Below are positions 49,470-57,096 of a stretch of 64,000 bases of DNA, in pieces (positions within the stretch are counted from its first letter, which is position 1; every line of letters begins with the position of its first letter). Under the pieces are notes generated by a model. That model saw only the letters and a program-made list of their open reading frames with translations, was not told where the DNA came from and made no database searches. The stretch is from positions 1-64,000 of the forward strand of contig NZ_MSIE01000027.1 in NCBI RefSeq assembly GCF_001921205.1, read 5' to 3'. Origin of the DNA: Actinophytocola xanthii (GTDB lineage Bacteria; Actinomycetota; Actinomycetes; Mycobacteriales; Pseudonocardiaceae). Made by a program: the position numbers and the translations under genes.

Positions 49470-51959
49470 GTGAGCTCCCCGTGGACGGATCCGGCGGTCG
49501 CGCCGGACTGGCGGCTCGCGCCCGCGGCGCTGGCTGTCTGGCTCGCGACGATGGCCGGTCTGCTGCTCGTCTGGTGGTGGGCCGCGGTCGTCGGCCTCCT
49601 GGCGGTCATCGCCGGAGTCGTGGTCGTGCGCCTCGCCCGGGGCAGGCCAGGGATGGTCCGGTGGTGGCGGCAGGGGATCGGGTGGTCGCTGCTGGTCTGC
49701 GGTCTCGTGGTCGGCATCGGCGGGACCGCGCGGCTGCGGGCCGCGGCGGAGGACCCGCTTCGGGAGCACGCGCTCGCCGGCGGGGAGGGGGTGTTTCGGG
49801 TGACGGTGACCGAGCGGCCGCGACCGCTGTTCGCCGCCGGCTTCGGCGGGCGGCAGGGCGGTGTGCGGGCCGTCGTGATCCCGGCTCGCACCCGCGGCGC
49901 CGTGGTCGGCGGAACGACCGTCGTCTCCTCCGGGCGGGTGGTTCTGGTCGCGCCGGTGGATCGGTGGGCCGCACTCCTGCCCGGGCAGGACGTGACGGCC
50001 TCGGCGCGGCTGGCGCCGGCGCGACCGGGCGAGCTGACCGTGGCGGTGCTGCGAGTGCGCGGTCCGCCCACCGCGCTCGGCGTGGCGCCCGCGTGGCAAC
50101 GCGGCGCCCAGGAGCTCCGCGCCGGTCTGCGGGACGCCGCGTCGGTGCTGGACCCGGAGCCGGCGGGACTGCTGCCCGGCCTGGTCGTCGGGGACACCGA
50201 CAGGTTGTCCCGGCAGGTCGAGGAGGAGTTCCAGACAGCGGGGCTGGCGCATCTGCTCGCGGTCAGCGGCGCGAACCTCGCCGTGGTCTGCGTCGCCGTG
50301 CTGCTGTTGCTGCGCGTGTTGCGGGTCGGGCCCCGAGGGTGCGCGGCGGGTGCGATGCTCGCCCTGGTCGGGTTCGTGGTGCTCGCGGGGCCGGAGCCGA
50401 GCGTGCTGCGAGCCGGCGTGATGGGCGCGGTCGGGCTGTTGGCGCTGGCGATGGGGCGGGAGCGGGGCGCCCTGCCGGCGCTGGGCACCTCCGTGATCGT
50501 GCTGGTGCTCTGGGACCCGGCCATGGCGGTCAGCGTCGGGTTCGCGCTCTCCGTGCTGGCCACGGCCGGGCTGGTGCTGCTCGCGCCCCGGTGGTCGGAG
50601 CGTCTGGCCCGCCGCGGTGTGCCGAGAGGGCTCGCCGAGGCGCTCGCGGTGCCCGCCGCGGCCCATCTGGTCACCGCGCCGGTGGTGGCGGGCATGGCGG
50701 GGGAGGTCAGCCTGGTGGCCGTCCTGGCCAACCTGGTGGCGGCCCCGGTGGTCGCGCCGGCCACGGTGCTGGGGGTGCTCGCCGCGCTCGTCGCGCCGGC
50801 CTGGTCGTGGCTGGCGGAGCTCCTGGTCCGGGTCGCCGGACCCGAGGTGGACTGGCTGATCCTGGTCGCCCGGCACGCCTCACGGGTACCGGGTGCGGCG
50901 ATCGGCTGGCCGGAGGGCTGGTGGGGCGGGCTGCTGTTGGTGGCGTGTGTGCTGCTGCTGGTGGCGCTCCTGCGGCGGCCGCGGCTTCGGGTGCTGGTCT
51001 GTGCCGCGTTCAGCGCACTGCTGGTGGTGGTCCTGCCGGTCCGGGTGATCTCGCCGGGATGGCCGCCGCCGGGGTGGGCGATGGTGGCCTGCGACGTCGG
51101 CCAGGGGGACGCGACCGTCCTGGCGACGGCCGACCCGGGGCGGGCAGTCGTGGTGGACGCGGGGCCTGAGCCCGCGCCGCTGGTCGCCTGCCTCGACCGG
51201 CTCGACGTCTCGCGGGTGCCGCTGGTCGTGCTCAGTCACCTGCATGCCGACCACGTCGGTGGGCTGGCGGCGGTGCTGGACGACCGAGCGGTCGGCGCGG
51301 TGGGGGTGAGCGCCGCTCGTGAACCGGACTGGGCATGGGAGGAGGTGCGGGAGCTGGCCGGAGCGGCACGCGTGCCGGTGGTTCAGCTCGAGGCCGGCCG
51401 GCGGCTGACCTGGCCGGGACTGGTGTTGGAGGTGCTGGCGCCGCAAGCACGGGAGGTGATGCCGGGAGCGGAGGCCGAGGGAACGGAGATCAACAACGCG
51501 TCGCTGGTGCTGCGGGCGGCGACGTCGGCGGGGCGGGTTCTGCTCAGCGGCGACGTGGAGCTGGCCGCCCAGGCGACCCTGCTCGACTCGGGTGTCGACC
51601 TGTCCGCCGAGGTGTTGAAGGTGCCCCACCACGGAAGCCGCTACACGTCACCGGAGTTGTTCTCGGCGGTGGGTGCGCGGATCGCCGTGGTGAGCGTGGG
51701 GGCAGGGAACCGGTACGGGCACCCGAACCCGACGACGCTGGGCATGCTCGACCGGACCGGAGCACTGGTGGTCCGGACCGACATGGACGGGGACGCGGCG
51801 ATCGTCCCCGGCGAGCGCGGACCGCGGGCCGTGACCCGAGGAACGGCCCGCGGACCGCCGCCGCGCGCGAGGGTGCGGCGACGGTCCGGGCGGACCTGGT
51901 GGTGCGGTGGCGCTTCGGTGAGCGCGCGGCGATGTCGGGTCAGGACTCCAGCGCCTTGA
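49470..51959 (+). CDS. comEC: ComEC/Rec2 DNA-uptake channel
   Basis: The 829-residue membrane protein starts at GTG 49470 with two or three membrane segments, an OB-like DUF4131 region, the competence core (AHLLAVSGANLAVVCVAVLL) with many further segments, and a C-terminal metallo-beta-lactamase domain with HxHxDH in VLSHLHADHVGGLAAVLDD and VPHHGSRYTSPEL. Such a domain can degrade the non-transported strand. The final 40 or so residues are arginine-rich and probably unstructured. The last 20 bases overlap the convergent threonine synthase gene. Confidence 0.93.
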   Translation: MSSPWTDPAVAPDWRLAPAALAVWLATMAGLLLVWWWAAVVGLLAVIAGVVVVRLARGRPGMVRWWRQGIGWSLLVCGLVVGIGGTARLRAAAEDPLREHALAGGEGVFRVTVTERPRPLFAAGFGGRQGGVRAVVIPARTRGAVVGGTTVVSSGRVVLVAPVDRWAALLPGQDVTASARLAPARPGELTVAVLRVRGPPTALGVAPAWQRGAQELRAGLRDAASVLDPEPAGLLPGLVVGDTDRLSRQVEEEFQTAGLAHLLAVSGANLAVVCVAVLLLLRVLRVGPRGCAAGAMLALVGFVVLAGPEPSVLRAGVMGAVGLLALAMGRERGALPALGTSVIVLVLWDPAMAVSVGFALSVLATAGLVLLAPRWSERLARRGVPRGLAEALAVPAAAHLVTAPVVAGMAGEVSLVAVLANLVAAPVVAPATVLGVLAALVAPAWSWLAELLVRVAGPEVDWLILVARHASRVPGAAIGWPEGWWGGLLLVACVLLLVALLRRPRLRVLVCAAFSALLVVVLPVRVISPGWPPPGWAMVACDVGQGDATVLATADPGRAVVVDAGPEPAPLVACLDRLDVSRVPLVVLSHLHADHVGGLAAVLDDRAVGAVGVSAAREPDWAWEEVRELAGAARVPVVQLEAGRRLTWPGLVLEVLAPQAREVMPGAEAEGTEINNASLVLRAATSAGRVLLSGDVELAAQATLLDSGVDLSAEVLKVPHHGSRYTSPELFSAVGARIAVVSVGAGNRYGHPNPTTLGMLDRTGALVVRTDMDGDAAIVPGERGPRAVTRGTARGPPPRARVRRRSGRTWWCGGASVSARRCRVRTPAP

Positions 51960-53199
51960 GGACCGCGGCCGCCGACGGCGGCACGGTCGCCCGGGGGCCG
52001 ATCCTGTCCTGCACGGCGTCGAGGGTCTTCAGGCCGTCGCCGGTGATGAGGAGGACCGTCTCGGCGTCCGGGTCGAGCTGGCCGGTCTCGATCAGCTTCT
52101 TGGCGGTCGCGACGGTCACTCCGCCCGCGGTCTCGGCGAAGATGCCCTCGGTCCTGGCCAGCAGGCGGATGCCCTCGACGACCTCCTCGTCGCTGACGTC
52201 CTCGATAGCGCCGTTCGTGCGGCGCACGGCGTCCAGCACGTAGGGGCCGTCGGCGGGGGCGCCGATCGCGAGCGAGCGGGCGATGGTGTCCGGCTTGACC
52301 GGGCTCACCACGTCCAGGCCCGCCTTGTACGCGGCCGACACCGGGGAACAGCCGGTCGCCTGGGCGCCGAACACCCGATACGGCTTGTCTTCCACCAACC
52401 CCAGGTGAGCGAACTCGCGGAAACCCTTGTCCACCTTGGTGAGCTGGGCACCCGAGGCGATCGGAACGACGATCTGGTCGGGCAGGCGCCACCCGAGCTG
52501 TTCGGCAACCTCGTAGCCGAGCGTCTTGGAGCCCTCGGCGTAGTAGGGCCGGACGTTGACGTTGACGAACGCCCAGTCCTCGTGCTCGGCCGCGAGCTCG
52601 GTGGCGAGCCGGTTCACGTCGTCGTAGTTGCCGTCGACGGCGATCAGGGCGCCGTCGTAGACGGCGGTGGTGAGGACCTTCGCGCGCTCCAGCGAGGACG
52701 GGATGAGCACCACCGACTCCCAGCCGGCGCGCGCGGCCGCGGCGGCGACCGCGTTGGCCAGGTTGCCGGTGGAGGGGCAGGCGAGCACGGTGAAGCCGAG
52801 CTGGCGGGCCGCGGCGAGCGCCACGGCGACCACGCGGTCCTTGAACGAGTGCGTGGGGTTGCCCGTGTCGTCCTTGACCCACAAGGACTTCACGCCGAGA
52901 GCGGCGGCCAGCCGGTCGGCCTTGACCAGGCGGGTCAGGCCGGGGTCCGTGTTCGGATACTTGTCCACATCGGACGGAACGGGAAGGAGGTGGCGGTAGC
53001 GCCAGATGGACCGGGGACCCGCCTCGATCGCGGCTCGGCTGATGTCGCCGAACTGGTAGGCGACCTCGAGGGGGCCGAAACACTCCGCGCACGCGAACTC
53101 GGGGGCGAGTGGAACCTGGTGGCCGCACTCACGACAGCTCAGGGCGTGGGCGGGTCCGAGGTCGAGCGTGGTGGTGCCGGCGTCGGCAGTGACTGTCAT
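51940..53199 (-). CDS. thrC: Threonine synthase
   Basis: ATG 53199 gives 419 residues. A four-cysteine zinc ribbon (C22, C25, C37, C40) precedes a fold-type II PLP core with the lysine in GNPTHSFKDRVV (K120), the phosphate loop CPSTGNLANAVAAA and SGAQLTKVDKGF. It converts O-phosphohomoserine to threonine. The ribosome site AGGAG (53210-53214) lies ten bases before the start and partly inside the closing stem of a SAM-I riboswitch, so translation should fall when S-adenosylmethionine is abundant. The 3' end overlaps comEC by 20 bases. Confidence 0.94.
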   Translation of the reverse strand: MTVTADAGTTTLDLGPAHALSCRECGHQVPLAPEFACAECFGPLEVAYQFGDISRAAIEAGPRSIWRYRHLLPVPSDVDKYPNTDPGLTRLVKADRLAAALGVKSLWVKDDTGNPTHSFKDRVVAVALAAARQLGFTVLACPSTGNLANAVAAAAARAGWESVVLIPSSLERAKVLTTAVYDGALIAVDGNYDDVNRLATELAAEHEDWAFVNVNVRPYYAEGSKTLGYEVAEQLGWRLPDQIVVPIASGAQLTKVDKGFREFAHLGLVEDKPYRVFGAQATGCSPVSAAYKAGLDVVSPVKPDTIARSLAIGAPADGPYVLDAVRRTNGAIEDVSDEEVVEGIRLLARTEGIFAETAGGVTVATAKKLIETGQLDPDAETVLLITGDGLKTLDAVQDRIGPRATVPPSAAAVLKALES

Positions 53200-53212
53200 C
53201 GCGAGGTATCTC

Positions 53213-53335
53213 CTCATCTGTCCCGCGTACGGGTCGGAATTGGCACCGTGTTCGTCGCCGTCCTCGCGTACGCGAAATGGCTGACGCCGGTTGCCGGGGC
53301 TTCTTCGGGCCGATCCCTCTGCCCCTCTGGATGAG
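53213..53335 (-). promoter_or_regulatory. SAM-I (S-box) riboswitch in the thrC leader
   Basis: Read on the minus strand the 123-base leader has all S-box hallmarks: closing stem P1 CTCATC (53335-53330) with GATGAG (53218-53213), P2 GGGGC/GCCCC around AGAGGGATCGGCCCGAAGAA, then GGCAACC, a P3 arm, GGTGCCAATTCC and a P4 hairpin CCCG-UACG-CGGG. The 3' side of P1 runs into the thrC ribosome site, indicating translational OFF control. There is no separate terminator stem, in line with translational switches in high-GC Gram-positives. Confidence 0.88.
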
Positions 53336-53637
53336 CGGTATTCAGTTGTGCTGTTGACCACCGTACGGCACGGCCCGGTCACGGGGCCATTGTGAGGTCC
53401 ATCATCCGAGAAGACCTCTAGTGATCCTTGGTGGCGCCAGCGCGTGCTCCCCCCTCGCGCCATGCCGTCCTGACCTGCTCCGAGGCGCCGGGGAAGCGCT
53501 CCGTGCCGGCTCGGTGCCCGCGCATGCGGGTTTCACTCGTTCGGCGCGGTGGCCGCTGTGGAGGTTGCGCTGAGTGATTAGCCGCGTTCGGCCCCCACCT
53601 CGCGCGCCGGCGGGAGCGGTGGTGCGAGGATGGCCGC
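53336..53637. other. Divergent promoter region of thrC and holA
   Basis: No gene is visible. The thrC transcript must start near 53340-53380. A CCCGC/GCGGG hairpin occurs near 53517-53530. The holA -10 element is at the right edge. Confidence 0.5.
53626..53631 (+). promoter_or_regulatory. Possible -10 element for a leaderless holA transcript
   Basis: GAGGAT, close to TAnnnT, lies six bases before GTG 53638, and no better ribosome site exists. Confidence 0.3.
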
Positions 53638-54615
53638 GTGAAGGCGCCCGCCGTGACCCCGCCCGCCCTGCAGCTCGTGCTCGGCGACGAGGAGCTGCTG
53701 GTGGAACGCGCGGTACGGGCGGCGGTGGAGGCGAGCAAGCTGGCCGACCCGAGCGCGGAGCTCACCCGGGTGAAGATCTCGGACATCACGCCGCCCGAGC
53801 TCGTGGAGCTGGTCAGCCCGTCGCTGTTCGCGGAGCGACGGGTGATCGTGCTCGAGAACGCTCACGACGCGGGCAAGGACATCGCCGCCGCGGTCACCGC
53901 GTACCTCAAGGAACCGGCCGACAGCGTGCAGCTGGTCGTGCTACACAACGGCGGTGGGCGCAAGCCGGGCAAGGATCTGGTGGCGGCTCTGCGCTCGGCC
54001 GGTGCCCACCTCGTCGAGTGCCCGAAGATCACCAAGCCCGGGGACCGGGAAGCCTTTGTCCGCAACGAGATCCGCCGTGCCGGGGGCAAGACCGACGCCG
54101 ACGCGATCAGCACCTTGATCGACTCGGTCGGCTCGGACCTGCGTGAGCTGGCTTCGGCCGCGGCGCAGTTGGTGGCCGACACCGGGGGCCAGGTAACCGC
54201 CGAGGAGGTGCGTCGCTACCACCGCGGCCGGGCCGACGTGACCGGGTTCGCCGTGGCGGAGAAGGCGGTGACCGGGGATGTCGCGGGTGCGCTCGAGATG
54301 TTGCGCTGGGCCATGCAACTCGGCGTCCCACACGTGCTCGTAGCCGACGCCCTGGCCGACGCGGTCCGCACCGTCGCGCGGGTGGCCGGCGCTGGCCGGG
54401 CCGACCCCTACCGGTTGTCGTCGGAGCTGGGCATGCCGACCTGGAAGGTGCGCAAGGCGCTCTCCCAGTCCCGCGGCTGGCACCCGGCCGGCCTTGTGGT
54501 CGCGATGCAGGTCGTGGCGGCGGTGAACGCCGAGGTCAAGGGTGTCGCGGTGGACGCGGACTACGCACTCCAGCATGCCGTTCTCCGTCTCGCGGAGGCT
54601 CGCCGCCGCACCTGA
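53638..54615 (+). CDS. holA: DNA polymerase III delta subunit
   Basis: The 325-residue clamp-loader subunit starts with PALQLVLGDEELLVERAVRA, contains LFAERRVIVLENAHDAGKDI and has the C-terminal collar helices (FAVAEKAVTGDVAGALEMLR, LGMPTWKVRKALSQ). Residues typical of delta, which lacks ATPase motifs, are as expected. Order holA then rpsT on the opposite strand matches mycobacteria. Confidence 0.94.
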   Translation: MKAPAVTPPALQLVLGDEELLVERAVRAAVEASKLADPSAELTRVKISDITPPELVELVSPSLFAERRVIVLENAHDAGKDIAAAVTAYLKEPADSVQLVVLHNGGGRKPGKDLVAALRSAGAHLVECPKITKPGDREAFVRNEIRRAGGKTDADAISTLIDSVGSDLRELASAAAQLVADTGGQVTAEEVRRYHRGRADVTGFAVAEKAVTGDVAGALEMLRWAMQLGVPHVLVADALADAVRTVARVAGAGRADPYRLSSELGMPTWKVRKALSQSRGWHPAGLVVAMQVVAAVNAEVKGVAVDADYALQHAVLRLAEARRRT

Positions 54616-54650
54616 CGTCCTCGCGCGGAGCACAGTGCTGGAAAAGCACA

Positions 54651-54680
54651 GTGCCGGCCGCCCGGGTGGGCGGCCGGCAC
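54651..54680. terminator. Bidirectional terminator between holA and rpsT
   Basis: A perfect 13-base stem GTGCCGGCCGCCC with its complement at 54668-54680 closes a GGGT loop. It lies 35 bases after holA and 31 bases after rpsT on the opposite strand. Confidence 0.8.
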
Positions 54681-54711
54681 CGTGGAACGCTCAGTGCGGG
54701 AGAAGCTCAGC

Positions 54712-54972
54712 TCAGAGCTGCTGGGCGCGCTTGGCCATCGCCGACTTCTTGTTGGCGGCCTGGTTGTCGTGGATCACGCCCTTGCTGGCGGCCTTGTCGA
54801 GCTTGCGGCTCGCGTCCTTCAGCAGCTCCACCGCCTTCTCCTTGTCGCCGGCCTCGGCCGCCTCGCGGAACTTGCGGATCGCCGTCTTCACCGAGGACTT
54901 GACCGCCTTGTTGCGCTGGCGCGCCTTCTCGTTCGTCTTGATGCGCTTGATCTGGGACTTGATGTTGGCCAC
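54712..54972 (-). CDS. rpsT: 30S ribosomal protein bS20
   Basis: GTG 54972 gives 86 residues: [20 protein letters not shown] at the start and [20 protein letters not shown] at the end, the full bS20 helix bundle that binds 16S rRNA. An AGGAG-like site precedes the start. Confidence 0.97.
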   Translation of the reverse strand: MANIKSQIKRIKTNEKARQRNKAVKSSVKTAIRKFREAAEAGDKEKAVELLKDASRKLDKAASKGVIHDNQAANKKSAMAKRAQQL

Positions 54973-55117
54973 GGGAAGGCTCCTCGGGTATCGCTCGTAG
55001 AAGATGTGTGCCGCGGTAGGTGTGGCCTCGCCTGCTCGGCGAGCTTCCTCCTGGGCGGAATGCCACACGGCACGAGGAACGATCCTAACAGCGGGCTCGA
55101 GGCCGACCGGAGCTGCC

Positions 55118-55330
55118 TCACTCCTGGTCGTCGGGCTCGGCCTTGGGAGGACGGCCGCGGCGTGGGGGGCCACCGGCGTTGTCGGGTAGGCGTCCGGCCT
55201 GCGCCAGGGCCATGCGGAGGAGGAACTCGATCTGCGCGTTCGTGCTGCGCAGCTCGTCGCCTGCCCACCTGGTGACCGCGTCGTGGATCGCGGGGTCCAG
55301 CCGGAGCAGGATCTTCTTCCGTTCGGCCAC
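55118..55330 (-). CDS. Arc-type ribbon-helix-helix protein
   Basis: The 70-residue protein starts with the strand [15 protein letters not shown] and the two helices [20 protein letters not shown], the ribbon-helix-helix fold of Arc/MetJ repressors, followed by a basic disordered tail ([12 protein letters not shown]) resembling an AT-hook. It starts six bases after the SPFH gene on the same strand. It is a candidate regulator of the SPFH and ABC genes; no toxin partner is visible. Confidence 0.82.
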   Translation of the reverse strand: MAERKKILLRLDPAIHDAVTRWAGDELRSTNAQIEFLLRMALAQAGRLPDNAGGPPRRGRPPKAEPDDQE

Positions 55331-55336
55331 GGGTCC

Positions 55337-56275
55337 TCAGTTGTACAGGGAACCGGCATTGACCACGGGCTGGGTGTCTCGGTCCCCGCACAGCACCACC
55401 AGCAGGTTGCTCACCATCGCCGCCTTGCGCTCCTCGTCCAGGTCCACCACCTCATGCTCGGCCAGCTGGTTCAGTGCCAGCTGCACCATGCCGACCGCCC
55501 CCTCCACGATCCGCTGCCGTGCCGCCACGACCGCACCCGCCTGCTGGCGGCGCAGCATCGCACCGGCGATCTCCTGCGCGTACGCCAGGTGCGTGATCCG
55601 CGACTCGATCACCTCCACCCCGGCCGACTCCACCCTCGCCCCGATCTCCTCCGACAGCTGATCGGTGATCGCCGTCGTGTTCTGGCGCAGCGACAGCTGG
55701 TCCTCGCCGTGGGCGTCGTAGGGGTAGGACGTCGCGATGTGCCGGACCGCGGTCTCGGTCTGGATGTTCACGAACTCGATGTAGTCGTCCACCTCGAACA
55801 CCGCCCGCGCGGTGTCGGTCACCCGCCACACCACCACCGCCGCGATCTCGATCGGGCTGCCGTCGGCGTCGTTGACCTTCGTCACCGCGGTCTCGTGGTT
55901 GCGGATCCGGGTGGAGATCTTGCGCCGGAACGTGAACGGGTTGATCCATCGCAACCCGTCCTCCCGCACCGTCCCCACGTACCGGCCCAGGAACTGGATC
56001 ACCTGTGCCTCACCGGGCGCGACCATGATCAGGCCCACCCCGACGACGCCCCCGCCCAGGATGGCCACGCTGCCGGCCACGACCAGCGCGACCGGCAGCG
56101 TGGTCTCCTCCCCACCCCGGACCAGGTCCAGCACCCCCACCAACACCAGCGCGATCCCCGCCAGCTCGAGCAGCACCGCGACGCCGAGCATCGGCATCCC
56201 CCCGGTGCCGAACGCCGGCCGCTCACGGATGTGCGGCGGCGGCATCGGTGTTTCGAACGATTCGAGCTGGCTCAT
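55337..56275 (-). CDS. SPFH (band 7/stomatin-like) membrane protein
   Basis: The 312-residue protein has two membrane segments ([20 protein letters not shown] and [20 protein letters not shown]), then the SPFH domain: [40 protein letters not shown], and [18 protein letters not shown], followed by a coiled-coil. These proteins form membrane microdomain rings. It is divergent from an ABC exporter with a palindrome in between, and is linked to a ribbon-helix-helix gene. Confidence 0.92.
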   Translation of the reverse strand: MSQLESFETPMPPPHIRERPAFGTGGMPMLGVAVLLELAGIALVLVGVLDLVRGGEETTLPVALVVAGSVAILGGGVVGVGLIMVAPGEAQVIQFLGRYVGTVREDGLRWINPFTFRRKISTRIRNHETAVTKVNDADGSPIEIAAVVVWRVTDTARAVFEVDDYIEFVNIQTETAVRHIATSYPYDAHGEDQLSLRQNTTAITDQLSEEIGARVESAGVEVIESRITHLAYAQEIAGAMLRRQQAGAVVAARQRIVEGAVGMVQLALNQLAEHEVVDLDEERKAAMVSNLLVVLCGDRDTQPVVNAGSLYN

Positions 56276-56311
56276 GGCGCCCCCTGCGGGTCGGTTCCGG
56301 TGACTATCAAA

Positions 56312-56321
56312 GTGATATCAC
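56312..56321. promoter_or_regulatory. Palindrome GTGATATCAC in the SPFH/ABC divergent promoter
   Basis: This perfect 10-base palindrome is the most AT-rich spot of the 65-base gap. It falls between the expected -35 and the -10 (56328-56333) of the ABC promoter, a repressor-like position. Confidence 0.55.
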
Positions 56322-56327
56322 ATTAAG

Positions 56328-56333
56328 TAGACT
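56328..56333 (+). promoter_or_regulatory. -10 element, leaderless start of the second ABC operon
   Basis: TAGACT stands seven bases before ATG 56341 and there is no ribosome site. Confidence 0.5.
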
Positions 56334-56340
56334 CAGCGCC

Positions 56341-57096
56341 ATGACCGACGCACTGGGGCTCACACGACTGCTCAAGCGGTTCGACCGGACCGTCGCGGTC
56401 GACCACATCGACCTCTCCGTTCCCACCGGCTCCTTCTTCGGGCTCGTCGGCCCGAACGGGGCCGGCAAGACCACCACGCTCTCGATGGCCGTCGGACTGC
56501 TGCGTCCCGACGCCGGCACCGCGCGCATCCTCGGCGTCGACGTCTGGGAGGACCCGTCGCGGGCCAAGGCACTGGTCGGCGTGCTGCCCGACGGCATGTC
56601 CCTGCCCGAGCGCCTCACCGGCGCCGAGCTGCTCACCTACCTCGGCCTGCTGCGCGGCCTGCCCGCCGCGACCGTGGCCGCCCGCGTCGACGAGCTGCTC
56701 ACGGTCCTGGAGCTCGCCGACGCCCGCAACCGCCTGGTGATCGACTACTCGGCGGGCATGCGCAAGAAGATCGGGTTGGCCGCGGCCCTGCTGCACGCGC
56801 CGAAGCTGCTCGTGCTCGACGAGCCGTTCGAGGCTGTCGATCCCGTCTCGGCCGCCACCATCCGCACGATCCTGCAGCGCTTCGTCGCCGCTGGCGGCGC
56901 GGTGGTCCTGTCCAGCCACGTGATGGCGCTGGTCGAACAGCTGTGCTCGCACGTCGCCGTGATCAGCAGGGGCCGGGTGGTGGCGGCCGGGCCGGTGGCG
57001 CAGGTGCGCGGCGAGACCAGCCTCGAGGAGGCCTTCGTGCACATCGTGGGCGGGCGCACCGGTGGAACGGAGGGGCTGTCGTGGTTGGAGTCCTGA
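56341..57096 (+). CDS. ABC exporter ATP-binding protein
   Basis: The 251-residue ATPase has Walker A GPNGAGKTT (37-45) and Walker B LLVLDEPFEAVDP, while the signature is SAGMRKKIG instead of the usual SGG. It resembles ABC-2-type exporters (CcmA/YhaQ class). The permease gene overlaps its 3' end by 16 bases. The divergent SPFH gene suggests a joint membrane-stress or export function. The substrate is unknown. Confidence 0.9.
   Translation: MTDALGLTRLLKRFDRTVAVDHIDLSVPTGSFFGLVGPNGAGKTTTLSMAVGLLRPDAGTARILGVDVWEDPSRAKALVGVLPDGMSLPERLTGAELLTYLGLLRGLPAATVAARVDELLTVLELADARNRLVIDYSAGMRKKIGLAAALLHAPKLLVLDEPFEAVDPVSAATIRTILQRFVAAGGAVVLSSHVMALVEQLCSHVAVISRGRVVAAGPVAQVRGETSLEEAFVHIVGGRTGGTEGLSWLES

Noticed and set aside
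53199-53217. Earlier ATG (53217) as thrC start
   Set aside because: It lies inside the riboswitch P1 stem and in front of the AGGAG site, so ATG 53199 is preferred.
55118-55330. Antitoxin of a toxin-antitoxin pair
   Set aside because: The ribbon-helix-helix fold fits an antitoxin, but both neighbours are long non-toxin genes (SPFH upstream, rpsT downstream).
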